Notes: generated by a model from the letters alone, not told the origin. DNA of 64,000 nucleotides from Curvivirga sp965219885 (GCF_965219885.1 NZ_CBDCOT010000009.1:2170001-2234000); one strand, 5' to 3'. Positions 35,717 to 51,540 are shown, numbered from the stretch's first letter. A program made the numbers and translations.

Positions 35717-36540
35717 TGCCTATTAAATTTTTAGATGACGGCTCAAAAGCTTGGAAACGTCACGACCTTAAAACCAGTTTGCGTATCTGGTTTGGGTGGC
35801 TTGCTGGTCTTATCTTGTTTGTTTACTGCTGGCAGATCATATCTGAAGCCACCACGTGGTTCTTTGTTTTTGATGCGCCACGTATTGCGCAGGATATTTT
35901 TACACGTGCGATGCCACCACGATGGGAATATATCAACCAACTTTGGGAACCACTTTGGGATACGTTTAATATTGCAACAATAGGAACCGGTATTGCTATT
36001 ATTTTTGGTGTGCCAATGGCGTTCTTAACCGCAAGTAATACAACTCCATCTCGCTACATCATACGGCCAATCTGTATGATATTTATCGTTGCGTCTCGCT
36101 CTATCAACTCATTGATTTGGGCCTTGCTGACAGTAGCGATTCTCGGACCTGGTGTGTTGGCAGGTGTTGTTGCGATTTCCTTACGTTCAATCGGCTTCTT
36201 TGCCAAGTTAGTTTATGAAGCGATTGAGGAAATTGACGAAACGCCTGTGGAAGCAATTAAAGCAACTGGTGCCTCTCGTTTGCAGATTATGGTGTATGCT
36301 GTTTGGCCGCAAGTGAAAGCGATTTTTGTGGGCGTTGCTGTATTTCGTTGGGATGTGAATATTCGTCATTCAACTGTATTAGGGCTTGTTGGTGCAGGTG
36401 GTATCGGTTTGCAATTGTCTTCTTCTTTAAACACGTTGGCTTGGCCGCAAGTTTCCTTGATTATTCTTGCGATTTTTATAACCGTTGTGTTTTCCGAAGC
36501 AATTTCCGCGAAAATCAGAGCATTTATTACAAATAAATAA
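35716..36540 (+). CDS. phnE: phosphonate-type ABC transporter permease PhnE (second copy)
   Basis: 274 residues with the same architecture as the first copy: multiple membrane helices, EAA loop EAIKATGASRLQIMVYAVWP near 180-199, and GLVGAGGIGLQL near 225. The N-terminal 30 residues differ and are more charged. It is last in the transporter operon, which ends in an intrinsic terminator 20 bases later. It likely pairs with the first PhnE in the inner membrane. Confidence 0.92.
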   Translation: MPIKFLDDGSKAWKRHDLKTSLRIWFGWLAGLILFVYCWQIISEATTWFFVFDAPRIAQDIFTRAMPPRWEYINQLWEPLWDTFNIATIGTGIAIIFGVPMAFLTASNTTPSRYIIRPICMIFIVASRSINSLIWALLTVAILGPGVLAGVVAISLRSIGFFAKLVYEAIEEIDETPVEAIKATGASRLQIMVYAVWPQVKAIFVGVAVFRWDVNIRHSTVLGLVGAGGIGLQLSSSLNTLAWPQVSLIILAIFITVVFSEAISAKIRAFITNK

Positions 36541-36559
36541 GTTGTCTTTTATAGATTGT

Positions 36560-36596
36560 GGGGAGCTGGTAGAAATATACCAGTTCCCCTTTTTTC
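36560..36596 (+). terminator. intrinsic terminator of the phn operon
   Basis: GGGGAGCTGGTA pairs with TACCAGTTCCCC (one G-U pair), followed by TTTTTT. Confidence 0.9.
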
Positions 36597-36620
36597 ATCA
36601 TCTCATAGATTGGAAAGTTA

Positions 36621-37316
36621 ATGAATAATCCTAGAAACGTCATCGTGACAGGTGCAACAAGTGGCGTTGGTCTCGCTTTAATCCCATTGCTGAAAGAAAA
36701 AGGATATCAACCAATTCTTACAGGACGAAATGCAGAGAAAGTTCAGAACTATGCAGCCGAACAACAGGTGCCGGGTTATGTTCTTGATGTTTCAGATACC
36801 GGATCTATACCTTCTGTTATCGAAGAAATAGAAAAAGAAAACGGGCCGATTTTTGGATTGATTAATAATGCAGGGATTTGGTTGGAAGGTGAATTTGCTA
36901 CCAATAAACCTGAAGATATTCATGATGTTGTCAATTGCAATATGATGGGTACCATGATGGCCACACATGCTGTCCTACCTGATCTTGCAGAACGTGGAAC
37001 TGGATTTATCTTTAACGTTGTTTCAACAGGCGCTCTATATACACGCAAAAATATCAGTGTTTATGCCGCAAGCAAATGGGCGATTCGTGGTTTTACCGGT
37101 TGTCTTGAGGCTGAATATGCACCTAAAGGTGTTCGTGTAATGGGGTTTTATCCCGGAAAGATCAGTTCTGAAATGTATACAACCGCTGGAGTTCCAAGAG
37201 ATTTAGAAATCGCAATGACACCTCATCAAGCAGCTGAAATGATTATCATGATGATTACCCATGAAAATATGGTATGGTCACATGTTTCAGGAAGATCGCT
37301 AAGTGACTATGTATAA
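36621..37316 (+). CDS. short-chain dehydrogenase/reductase
   Basis: 231 residues of classical SDR: cofactor motif TGATSGVG (about 11-18), LINNAG near 85, a catalytic Ser in VVSTGALYTRK and the catalytic YAASK near 147. The Arg near the first beta strand's end (TGRNAEK) favours NADP(H). It starts 24 bases after the phn terminator and is probably independently transcribed. The substrate is not predictable. Confidence 0.88.
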   Translation: MNNPRNVIVTGATSGVGLALIPLLKEKGYQPILTGRNAEKVQNYAAEQQVPGYVLDVSDTGSIPSVIEEIEKENGPIFGLINNAGIWLEGEFATNKPEDIHDVVNCNMMGTMMATHAVLPDLAERGTGFIFNVVSTGALYTRKNISVYAASKWAIRGFTGCLEAEYAPKGVRVMGFYPGKISSEMYTTAGVPRDLEIAMTPHQAAEMIIMMITHENMVWSHVSGRSLSDYV

Positions 37317-37412
37317 AACTACGTATTTTAGGGGGAAACTCTCATAAGCGAGAGAGATAGAATGGTTATTTTGCGTTCAACGTTACATGCTATCTAATCG
37401 ATTAAAAGCTAT

Positions 37413-37489
37413 TGGTAGGCCCGGGCGGACTTGAACCGCCGACCAATCCGTTATGAGCGGACTGCTCTAACCAGCTGAGCTACAGGCCC
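37413..37489 (-). tRNA. tRNA-Ile2 (anticodon CAU, lysidine-modified)
   Basis: A 77-nt cloverleaf with encoded CCA folds on the minus strand: acceptor GGGCCTG pairs with CGGGCCT, D arm GCTC/GAGC, anticodon stem GTCCG/CGGAT with loop CTCATAA, T stem GGCGG/CCGCC. The anticodon CAU with an Ile-type body (the first 20 bases are the same as in the tRNA-Ile(GAU) of the rRNA operon) argues for tRNA-Ile2 decoding AUA after lysidine modification rather than elongator tRNA-Met. Confidence 0.85.
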
Positions 37490-37680
37490 CCAATCACTGG
37501 TTTTCTAATCTCTGATTTCCGGCTTTGCAAGACTGCTTTGTCTAAAAAGTGCTTTTTTTATAATTTGAAGAATTTTATCTCTCTTTTCCTCGGAAATAAA
37601 TATATTGAGAAAGAAGAGAGGATTGTAATTTTGGGTCAGGTTGTTAAGTGATACGATTAAGGCAAGATAAGGTAACTCAT

Positions 37681-38127
37681 ATGGAAATTTATGTTGATGG
37701 TGATGCATGTCCGGTAAAACAAGAAGTTATAAAAGTAGCAGAACGTCATAAGCTTAAAGTTTACCTGGTGGCAAATGAATGGTTGCGTCTTGGGATGCAT
37801 CCATTAGCAGAATCAATCGTGGTATCAGAAGGAGCAGATGCTGCCGATGATTGGATCGTAGATCATCTTCAACCAAATGACATTGTTATAACGAATGATA
37901 TTCCGTTAGCAGATCGTTGTTTAAAGAAAGGCGGCCATGTATTAGGCGCAAAAGGTAAACCCTTTGATATCAATAATATTGGAATGGCAATGGCTATGAG
38001 GGAGTTGAAATCTGATTTGCGTGACATGGGAACAATTAAAGAAGGTGGTCCTGCTTTTTCCAAACAGGACCGTTCTAGTTTCTTAAATGCACTTGAGGTT
38101 ATGGTGCAAACGGCGAAACGTAGATAA
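37681..38127 (+). CDS. YaiI/YqxD family protein (DUF188)
   Basis: I start at the ATG at 37681 (AAGGT site 8 bases upstream), giving 148 residues beginning MEIYVDGDACPVKQEV, the family's near-invariant opening. Other conserved parts are DDWIVDHLQPNDIVITNDIP and VLGAKGKPFDINNIG. DUF188 has a PIN-like fold with clustered acidic residues, but no accepted function. It is convergent with the chemoreceptor gene. Confidence 0.88.
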   Translation: MEIYVDGDACPVKQEVIKVAERHKLKVYLVANEWLRLGMHPLAESIVVSEGADAADDWIVDHLQPNDIVITNDIPLADRCLKKGGHVLGAKGKPFDINNIGMAMAMRELKSDLRDMGTIKEGGPAFSKQDRSSFLNALEVMVQTAKRR

Positions 38128-38195
38128 CAACGCTGAAAGCCAATATAGTATCCAAGGGCGTATTACTTACATAAGTTGGAATTTGGTAATCATCC

Positions 38196-39998
38196 CTATG
38201 AATTTTTGCCTTTTGCTGTTTCCAAGGTTGTAGACAAATTCGTATGCATATGTCGGATGGACGTTAGAATCGCTTCTGTTGTCTCGCCTAGTTGCTTGGT
38301 TACTTCTACGGAATGTTCCGCGGCTTCCATCATATTTTGACCCGCTGAGGATAGATTTTCCGCTGTTGAAAAACTTAAATCTGTTTTCTCATTGATTTGT
38401 TGGCTTAAACTCTCCTGAGTTGAAAACTCATTCGTCAATGTTTCCATCGCGGCATGAAGTCCTTCTACATGAGTGTTGATACCATCAATGCCTTCTACCG
38501 TTTCTTGTGTGATGCCTTTGATATTTTTTACGCGTTCGGAGATTTCGTTAGCTGAATCAGCGCTATGTCGTGCCAGATTTTTCACTTCATTGGCCACAAC
38601 AGCAAAACCTGCACCCGCTTCACCTGCACGCGATGCTTCAATAGTTGCGTTAAGGGAAAGCAGGTTTGTTTGGTTTGCAATATCGCTGATGATTTTTACA
38701 ATATCCTCCACTTCATTTGCAGCTTGATTCAGGGCACTTACCTGTTTCTGAATGTCATGCGTTTGTTCAAGTGTCAGGCGGGTTTGTGCTTTATGCTCTT
38801 CGATGACCCCGGCCAATCTGTCCGTTTGCTTTATTAAAGATTGGCTGTAATCGGCAATATTTGAAGATGTCATTGCATTTTGATTGGAATGTTCGCATAG
38901 ATTACTTGATTGTTTTGTGGTTCTTTCTGCGTCATTTGCAATGTTATTAGCAAGATTCGCTAATCTATCTGTTAAGGTTGTTAATTCTTTAAATGAACTA
39001 TCCATGCCTTCAGTGAGGTTGTCCGATACTTTTGTTAGGCGCTTTTGAAGTTTACGTCGCCCTTTTTCTTTTTGTGCTTGTTGTGCGTCGCGTAGTTGTT
39101 CAGCTTCCAGATTGGCTTCTTTGAAACGTTCGATGGCACGGGCGAGGGACCCGATTTCATCGTGTCGCTTTAAATAAGGAACATTAGTATTGTTATCGAC
39201 TGCCACAGCACGGGCAGTGTGTTGCAACACAACAAGTGCATTTGTGACGATATATTTTCCTGCCAAGAATAAAGCCGTGACGGTTAGCAATATGGTACCA
39301 GCTTCAATTACTAGCATGATTTGTTGGGTGATTTTATTTTGCTTGGCAGCCTCAAGTTCTTTTGCCGCCAATAAGTCTACAAATTCGAGAATAGAATTCC
39401 GTGATGTTTCTGCTGCTAAAGCATAATCTGCGATTTGGGACTTAACTTTAAGTATTTTTGCTTTTATGTCATTTGGGTCTGTGTTGATATCACGGGCTTT
39501 TTGTACCTCCATCTGAACTGTTTCTATATCTAAACTGTCCAAATAGTGTAATGTAACTTTGTCTATGAAGGCTTCATCTGTGAAGACACCTATACCAATG
39601 GTGGGGGTGCCGTTAACTTCCTTTACAACGATGTTTCCAGGTTTGCTGATATCGCGACGTTCTTTTCGTTTGTTATAGATAGTTTTGATTTCTTTACGCC
39701 CCTCAAGAACCTCTGTACGAGCGTCTTGTTCTTTAATCCAATCTAAAAGGCTTTCTGCCGGGCTTGTAGTTAGATTGTTTGAAACGGATATTAAATTCCC
39801 CTGTAAACGAAAAACTTCCTGACGAAGGTTCTCGTTCATATCTTCTACCATCAGGATGCGGTCATGTTGAATATCTGTTTGCTGTTTTTGCAAGAATAAC
39901 GTTGTTCCATATAACAGAGACATGATCAGTATAAGTATGATTGTCTGTATGATACCTAGTTGTAGGTCTATTCGGGCTCTTATTTTATTGAGTAGCAT
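38196..39998 (-). CDS. methyl-accepting chemotaxis protein
   Basis: 600 residues from the ATG at 39998; a TTG 27 bases upstream would add nine residues. Layout: a first membrane helix (about 12-34), a periplasmic sensor of about 190 residues predicted mostly helical, a second helix near 225-247, a HAMP domain to about 300, then a long coiled-coil signalling domain. The hairpin tip motif is NQTNLLSLNATIEASRAGEA near 445, followed by GAGFAVVANEVKNLA. It would relay an unknown stimulus to CheA/CheW, which are not encoded here. No CheR/CheB-binding pentapeptide is seen at the C-terminus. Confidence 0.92.
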   Translation of the reverse strand: MLLNKIRARIDLQLGIIQTIILILIMSLLYGTTLFLQKQQTDIQHDRILMVEDMNENLRQEVFRLQGNLISVSNNLTTSPAESLLDWIKEQDARTEVLEGRKEIKTIYNKRKERRDISKPGNIVVKEVNGTPTIGIGVFTDEAFIDKVTLHYLDSLDIETVQMEVQKARDINTDPNDIKAKILKVKSQIADYALAAETSRNSILEFVDLLAAKELEAAKQNKITQQIMLVIEAGTILLTVTALFLAGKYIVTNALVVLQHTARAVAVDNNTNVPYLKRHDEIGSLARAIERFKEANLEAEQLRDAQQAQKEKGRRKLQKRLTKVSDNLTEGMDSSFKELTTLTDRLANLANNIANDAERTTKQSSNLCEHSNQNAMTSSNIADYSQSLIKQTDRLAGVIEEHKAQTRLTLEQTHDIQKQVSALNQAANEVEDIVKIISDIANQTNLLSLNATIEASRAGEAGAGFAVVANEVKNLARHSADSANEISERVKNIKGITQETVEGIDGINTHVEGLHAAMETLTNEFSTQESLSQQINEKTDLSFSTAENLSSAGQNMMEAAEHSVEVTKQLGETTEAILTSIRHMHTNLSTTLETAKGKNS

Positions 39999-40153
39999 CT
40001 GCCATTTCCATATAGTTGCGCGCAACCTATTGCGTTGGTTGAGTCGGCAATCTTATGTGATAGGAATATTACGCAGACATTAAAAATAGATAGAATTAAA
40101 ACTAATAGTTTTAGTTCATATGTCTAAACATACTGATATGAAGGACTTTATAA

Positions 40154-40498
40154 GTGGTGGAGAAAAAGAACCCTCTTAAATTAAATAAATTACAATTGCG
40201 TACTTTGGCGTTAGCCCAAGTTCTTGCCAATGATCCTGTTGCCTCTATGAAGAATGAGACTTCAGGGGAAGTTACATTGGTTCGTTTGCCTCATATTCAC
40301 GGGAACCACGTGCATGTTGGTCCCTATGTTGTCTCGGCGAAAGATGCATCCGGTTTTAACAACCCTGCTGTTTGGGTTGTTTTAGGGCGAAAGGGACTAA
40401 CACATGGAGACCCAAGTGGGGTTGTGACTATAACCGCGGAAGGTTTGTCATATGAAACCGGGTTAGGGGATAAGTTTATGGAGGTTTCTGATCATTGA
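40154..40498 (+). CDS. hypothetical protein
   Basis: 114 residues from a GTG start with an AAGGAC site 7 bases upstream. I do not recognise the family. The core RLPHIHGNHVHVGPYVV holds three His in a short stretch, which could bind a metal, followed by a Gly-rich beta-type region. No signal peptide or membrane helix is present. A strong terminator follows, supporting that this is an expressed gene. Confidence 0.65.
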   Translation: MVEKKNPLKLNKLQLRTLALAQVLANDPVASMKNETSGEVTLVRLPHIHGNHVHVGPYVVSAKDASGFNNPAVWVVLGRKGLTHGDPSGVVTITAEGLSYETGLGDKFMEVSDH

Positions 40499-40530
40499 TT
40501 CCTGATCAGTGAAGATTATTAGAGTGTTTA

Positions 40531-40566
40531 TGCCGGAAACAGATATCTGATTCCGGCATTTTTCAT
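40531..40566 (+). terminator. intrinsic terminator before the rRNA operon
   Basis: TGCCGGAA pairs with TTCCGGCA, followed by TTTTTC. It isolates the rRNA operon from upstream transcription. Confidence 0.85.
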
Positions 40567-40700
40567 CTTAAAACCACTTTAAAATAAGTAGAGATCTGTT
40601 CAGAAGTATATTTCTAGAAAAAAGTGAGATGAAAAAATGGCAGAAAAGCTGACCTTTTGAAGAAAAATCAAAAAAACTTAAAAAAGTTTGTAAAAAGGGG

Positions 40701-40729
40701 TTGCGTGGTTGGGTAGATAGGCCTATAAA
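40701..40729 (+). promoter_or_regulatory. putative rRNA operon promoter
   Basis: TTGCGT (40701-40706) and TATAAA (40724-40729) are spaced 17 bases apart, with a GC-rich stretch (CCGCCCCACGCC) just after the -10 that could act as a stringent-control discriminator. About 290 bases of leader follow before 16S; the region 40567-41023 contains no gene. Confidence 0.6.
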
Positions 40730-41023
40730 CCGCCCCACGCCACGGGGGCACACACTAAAGAGTGACACTGGGGCGGATCAAAAAAGAGAGATAAAACAGT
40801 AGCTTAGCTGAAGCGATGAGGTTAGGTTGTTTTTCTTGCGGTTTTGGTTTGTTATTTGAAAATAGAATAAGACAGGAAGGGATACGCGGGCTGTGACTGG
40901 TTTGGTTGCAGGAGTGTTAAGGTTGTTTTGGCCGAAAGCATTGACCGTGTATCTTAGACAAAACATACATGTACGTTAATGAATTTGGGATTGAGCGTTT
41001 ATGTTGGAGTTTAGGCTCTGCAT

Positions 41024-42526
<1,503 letters not shown>

Positions 42527-42739
42527 GGATCTGGTTATGAGATTTATCTCTCTGGATCTATTCAAGATACCAGTTAGCGTTTCAAACGATTTTGTTTGAT
42601 TGGGACTAACAAAAAAGACCTTCAGCTATCTTTGACTGAAGGCAATCAAACTTAGTTCTAAGTTTGTTAACGTAGGTTTTGTCTGATACGTGACTGTATT
42701 GGTTACAGTCCGCGTATTCCTTCTTAAAAATACTCAAGC

Positions 42740-42816
<77 letters not shown>

Positions 42817-42879
42817 CTATCCTGGATAGTTAAGTTGGTGTGTTAGGTTGAGATATGGATCGTTTGAAACTCAAAGTCT

Positions 42880-42955
42880 GGGGGATTAGCTCAGCTGGGA
42901 GAGCGCCTGATTTGCATTCAGGAGGTCAGCGGTTCGATCCCGCTATCCTCCACCA
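42880..42955 (+). tRNA. tRNA-Ala (anticodon UGC)
   Basis: 76-nt cloverleaf with anticodon loop TTTGCAT and encoded CCA; acceptor GGGGGAT pairs with ATCCTCC. It follows tRNA-Ile in the spacer as expected. Confidence 0.97.
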
Positions 42956-43382
42956 CTTTGGAGTTTGAGTATAAGTTAAGGAAATACTGATCGGTATCTT
43001 CGGATACTGTAGGAAGTGTTAAACTTCTGTCTTGTTGTTTGAAAATTGTGAATAAGTTAATGAAGTCAAGTTGTTGTTTTGATGTTCATATTGGACATTA
43101 AAATAATATCTTCTTAATAAAGACACACACAAGTTTTTCTACTTGTATGTTAGGGGCTTTGATGGATGTGGACCTAATCGTTACATTGGTTCATTGAAGT
43201 TTAGGTTCTGATTGAGCATATGAGTTTGATAACCGTATGTTGTGTTTGCGTTGAAAACGAGTTCTTATAAGTTTAGATGATTAATTGTCTAGACGGCCAT
43301 ATGGCTTGCCAGCCGTATGGTTTATCAACAGTTCAGTGTTGTATATTGAGATTAATGTCTCTGTATGTGACGATTGAGTGTT
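42956..43382 (+). other. tRNA-Ala to 23S internal transcribed spacer
   Basis: 427 bases without a gene. It should contain the processing stem 5' of 23S. A hairpin around CCATATGGCTTGCCAGCCGTATGG (43300-43323, imperfect) is the clearest structure. Nothing coding is seen. Confidence 0.6.
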
Positions 43383-46125
<2,743 letters not shown>

Positions 46126-46282
46126 TAATCGTCGCTTACAGTGACATTGATCTTTGAAGTATACATTCGCTGAACGAAATATAGATATCTGATGAAAATC
46201 AGAAACTCGTATCAAGCAAATACAACTTATAATCTTATTAAGTGGCACTTAGTGTCCTTCATTAACTTACCTTGTCTATCGA

Positions 46283-46402
46283 TGGCTTGGTGGTTATGGC
46301 GGGGGAAGATCCACCCGATCCCATCCCGAACTCGGCAGTGAAAGCCCCCAGCGCCAATGGTACTTCGTCTTAAGACGCGGGAGAGTAGGTCGCTGCCAAG
46401 CC
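46283..46402 (+). rRNA. rrf: 5S ribosomal RNA
   Basis: About 120 bases with terminal stem TGGCTTGG/CCAAGCC and the conserved CCGATCCCATCCCGAACTCG-type loop. It lies about 160 bases after 23S. Confidence 0.95.
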
Positions 46403-46436
46403 TTCCATAGACAAGATCACAATGATCAAATTACAT

Positions 46437-46473
46437 AAACCCATTCAGTTAACGCTGAATGGGTTTAATCTTT
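46437..46473 (+). terminator. hairpin after 5S rRNA
   Basis: AAACCCATTCAG pairs perfectly with CTGAATGGGTTT around a 6-base loop, then AATCTTT. The T-run is weak and tRNA-fMet follows about 80 bases later, so it may be a processing stem or partial terminator. Confidence 0.65.
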
Positions 46474-46477
46474 AAAG

Positions 46478-48288
<1,811 letters not shown>

Positions 48289-48432
48289 TATTGTTCCTTA
48301 TATCTGAATCTATTTAAGTAAGAATCTTGTGGTTAAATAAAAAGGGGGTTGGTTTAAAAAAATGTTAAAAAGTTTATCGACTGTTTCTTGTATGTCTTAA
48401 AAAGTATGAAATTTTGCGGATGATTTACTAAA

Positions 48433-48570
48433 TTAATTTATGTTTTGTTTAAGTTTATGATCTTGAAAATCTTGTTGGGCGGCTTGTCGCGCTAAAAGCT
48501 GGACGAGGCTTTCTAGTTTTAGTTTTGTGGCATCATTTAGATCCTTTGTTGTGGTCACTGTTTTTGTCAT
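48433..48570 (-). CDS. small hypothetical protein next to the recombinase
   Basis: A 45-residue frame, ATG at 48570, encoding a Thr-rich start (MTKTVTTTKDLNDATKLKLE) and an amphipathic helix (SLVQLLARQAAQQDF). Small proteins with an LLARQAA-type helix often accompany serine recombinases in alphaproteobacteria, from memory. The ribosome-binding site is weak (AGAAAGAC) and it lies 144 bases upstream of the recombinase on the same strand. Confidence 0.45.
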   Translation of the reverse strand: MTKTVTTTKDLNDATKLKLESLVQLLARQAAQQDFQDHKLKQNIN

Positions 48571-48730
48571 GTCTTAGTCTTTCTGGTTATTAAAAAGACT
48601 AAGTAGGTCTATGTTTGAATTTTCTCCCCTCGGGTGAATAAAAAAGTTATTTTTTTGAAATAATTTGTAAGTTATTGAAAATAATTATTTAATTTGTGGA
48701 TTCTAGAGGTGAGAAAACGCCTCTATTAGC

Positions 48731-48929
48731 TCATGCTGCTTCTTTATTTGACACATAATGTGGATTTACACATTCACGGCGAAGTAAAGCATAAATGCGT
48801 TGCCAACCTTCTCTATGCCTTGTTTTGTGATCAATATTTCAGTGGCGGCCGGTTTGAGGAATGTTCTGTTAGGAGATGATAAAGCTCCTCAGCCCAGATT
48901 TTGAAATTCTCTGGGCTATTGTGCTTAAA
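48731..48929 (-). pseudogene. degenerate coding remnants, one transposase-like
   Basis: On the minus strand a stop-bounded piece (48731-48839) reads HREGWQRIYALLRRECVNPH, similar in pattern to the IS3-family OrfB segment that normally reads YRRIHxLLRREG. A second piece (48836-48929) in another frame reads WAEELYHLLTEHSSNRPPLK. Neither has a start codon or intact neighbours. They suggest an eroded insertion between the recombinase and the cargo. Confidence 0.35.
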
Positions 48930-48974
48930 TCATTTTGGTATGCATTTATGCTATTTCTTTCAGGTAGGAATTAC

Positions 48975-49319
48975 TTACGAAAGATATATGGGTACTAGAG
49001 TGTAGTAGCTCTCGTTGCCATCGAGGTCAGGCAACTTTATTTGTTTGGCTTTTCCATCTGCTTCTAGGTCCTTGATCATTTGTTCTGTATCTGCCCAATA
49101 AAGGATTTCAGCAATTTCGTGTTCTCTTACACAGATGTGTTGGATGCACTCTATATAGTCCTCGATTTTGCATTTGTAGATTTGCAGACTATCAAGTTGC
49201 ACTTCAGTAAAGAGTTTACTGGTCTTACAATGTTTGAAAACCATTTCGTATTCAGGCTCGTCTCTGTATGTTTCATTCAAGTAACCATAAAGTTGATCTA
49301 AAGGGTTGTCTGGGCTCAT
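48975..49319 (-). CDS. hypothetical protein
   Basis: 114 residues, with a textbook AAGGAG site 7 bases before the ATG, so likely a real gene. I do not recognise it. It is acidic, has four Cys spread through the middle (HCKTS, YKCKIEDYIECIQHIC) and no signal peptide. It is divergent from the helicase gene across a 480-base spacer. Confidence 0.6.
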   Translation of the reverse strand: MSPDNPLDQLYGYLNETYRDEPEYEMVFKHCKTSKLFTEVQLDSLQIYKCKIEDYIECIQHICVREHEIAEILYWADTEQMIKDLEADGKAKQIKLPDLDGNESYYTLVPIYLS

Positions 49320-49800
49320 GTGATTTCTCCTTGTTAAAGCTTAAGTTATGCTGACTAATGCAGCGATAATTTTGATATGAGGCTTATTTCAAATTATGTC
49401 CAAATTTTCTTTCAATTTTTTTTAAGTATTGAAATTTTATGGGGGCGAGTGGGGGATTTGAAAAACAGACCCCAACATATATTTCGTTCGGAGAAGAAAG
49501 TATTTACTATGATATATTTTCTATGTGGGGGATGTTAGGTGTAAGTTGAGAGAAAGATTCAAGTAAGAAAATCTATCTGGTTTTCTATCCAGATTGTTTG
49601 AGCAAGAGTAGTTCCACATGCCCAACATAATTTTATTTATATGTAAGTTATTGAAATAATTAATTTTACTAAGTCTTTTCCAAAAAAGTGCAAAATATCT
49701 GAGAAAGTTTTTCTAAGAAACTCCCATTTTTTCCTGAACGGATTGGACAGCTAAATTTTGGTTGTTTGATCTAAATTTTACCCCCTCTTAGGAAAAGATA
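49320..49800. other. AT-rich spacer between divergent element genes
   Basis: 480 bases with no convincing gene. It should hold promoters for the minus-strand hypothetical and the plus-strand helicase (ribosome-binding site TTAGGAAAAG at its right end). Its position next to the replication-type helicase makes it a candidate for the element's replication origin, but I found no clear iteron array. Confidence 0.4.
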
Positions 49801-51540
49801 ATGAAGACTTATGAAAAGATATTGAATGCAATTTTTAAAGACCCCACTGGTATGGGCGCAGCTGATTTAATAATCGAATTTTTTAAAGGTAAGGCGATCC
49901 ATGTGCCGGGTATTGGCTGGTATGTTTATAGCGGTACCCATTGGATTCCAGATATAGCTGAGGTCGAAATTTATGACCTTTATAGAGAAGCTTTGTATTA
50001 CGTGGTTCTTTCCGATGACTTTAAGACTTTCTATGAGAAGAAGCTTGATAAGATTGAGGAAGAGGATAAACGCAAAGCTTGTGAAAAGACCATCACAACA
50101 TTCATCAGATCTTTAGGGAATGTGACTTTTAAGGATAAAGTCTTAAGTCAGGTTGCAAAAGATCGGCGTATTCATTGTGATGCGAGTAAATTAAACCCAG
50201 CCAGAAATGTGCTTTATTTTAAAAATGGAGTTTTGGACTTAAACACAAAGAAGCTCTCTGTCCATAGATCTGAGAATTATAATACATATGTGTATGATTG
50301 GGATTATGATTCTAATGCAACATGCCCCACATTCTTAAATGCTCTTTCAGATATGGTCTTTGATGATCGTGATCCGGAGCAAGGTAAAGACGAACTACAA
50401 GCTTATCTTCGAGAAATGATTGGATTTTGTCTATTACGTAAGAAGCCGGATCAGAAGGCCTTTTTCTGGGATGGACGCGGTGGAAATGGGAAATCCGAAC
50501 TGGTCAGGGTGTTGCAGAAAGTAGCTGGTGAGAATGCGGCTCTTGTACAAATATCCCTATTTACAGGCGTGGAAGCAAGAAATTCAAATTCGCATCAATC
50601 CCATCTTATTCCCTTGATGGGAAAATCTGTTGTGATTGCGGCTGAGGGAGATGATGGTGGTCAGCTTAATGATGGAATCTTTAAACAGATTACAGGTGGC
50701 GATCAAATCTCTGCGCGGGCGGCTTATTCAGCGAAGACTGTTAATTTTCGTCCTGAATTGGCGGCAGTGATTGCAACGAATGCTCTTCCAACAATCAATG
50801 GAGAAGATGAAGCTATTCGTCGACGGGTTCACCGTATTAACTTTCCTTGCCGTTTTGTGCATGAGAATGAATTGGAAGAGAAAAAGAAGACACATAGATT
50901 TGTGAAGGTAAAGAAGGCAAATATCCGCAAAGATTTGGAGGATGAGCTTCCAGGAATTATGGCTTGGGCCATAGAAGGGGCTCATCGTGTTTTGCACAAT
51001 CATGGGATCTCAGAGCCAGCTATTATCAGATATTGGACGGATCAATATTTTGGGGATGAAGACCCTGTTGGTGCCTTTATTGAAAATCAGTTGGATATCG
51101 ATGTACCAGAGTATTTGACGATGAAGGCAAGTGAAGTTTATGAGGCGTTTAGCAAATGGTATCCAGAAAGTGGTTTTGCAAAGAGAGTAACCGAGAAGCG
51201 GTTTCACCAAGTATTAAAAAAAGCTCTTTTTGATCGTCGAGCTAATCACTCTGGTCGGATTCTCTATAAAGGTTTGACATTAAAAGATACACAAAAGAAA
51301 CAAGCTGTACTTGATATTCGAAATCGTAACACGGATCGGCTCAGTATAGATGAGCGTATCATTAAGATTGAACAGATCGCGCAAACTGTTTGTGGCAATA
51401 AAGTGAGTGTCCTTAAGTGGATTAATTCTCCACAGCCTGAGTTGGGTGGCAGTTCACCTCAAGAAGCAATTCAAGATCAAAAATTATTCGAAAAGCTTCT
51501 CGTTGCCTTTGCACCGCATAGTACGAGTTTTGCTACTTAA
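49801..51540 (+). CDS. phage/plasmid primase-helicase (P4-type, D5_N plus SF3 helicase)
   Basis: 579 residues. Residues about 60-190 match the D5_N region (LYREALYYVVLSDDFKTFYE, and NVLYFKNGVLDLNTKKLS). An SF3 helicase follows with Walker A WDGRGGNGKSE (K231), Walker B-type VVIAAEGDDGG and the sensor region AVIATNALPTINGED, then a C-terminal winged-helix-like part. No AEP or TOPRIM primase domain precedes it, so it probably acts as the helicase/initiator for element DNA replication. Such proteins are typical of phages, satellites and integrative plasmids. A primase partner is not apparent in the element. Confidence 0.9.
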   Translation: MKTYEKILNAIFKDPTGMGAADLIIEFFKGKAIHVPGIGWYVYSGTHWIPDIAEVEIYDLYREALYYVVLSDDFKTFYEKKLDKIEEEDKRKACEKTITTFIRSLGNVTFKDKVLSQVAKDRRIHCDASKLNPARNVLYFKNGVLDLNTKKLSVHRSENYNTYVYDWDYDSNATCPTFLNALSDMVFDDRDPEQGKDELQAYLREMIGFCLLRKKPDQKAFFWDGRGGNGKSELVRVLQKVAGENAALVQISLFTGVEARNSNSHQSHLIPLMGKSVVIAAEGDDGGQLNDGIFKQITGGDQISARAAYSAKTVNFRPELAAVIATNALPTINGEDEAIRRRVHRINFPCRFVHENELEEKKKTHRFVKVKKANIRKDLEDELPGIMAWAIEGAHRVLHNHGISEPAIIRYWTDQYFGDEDPVGAFIENQLDIDVPEYLTMKASEVYEAFSKWYPESGFAKRVTEKRFHQVLKKALFDRRANHSGRILYKGLTLKDTQKKQAVLDIRNRNTDRLSIDERIIKIEQIAQTVCGNKVSVLKWINSPQPELGGSSPQEAIQDQKLFEKLLVAFAPHSTSFAT

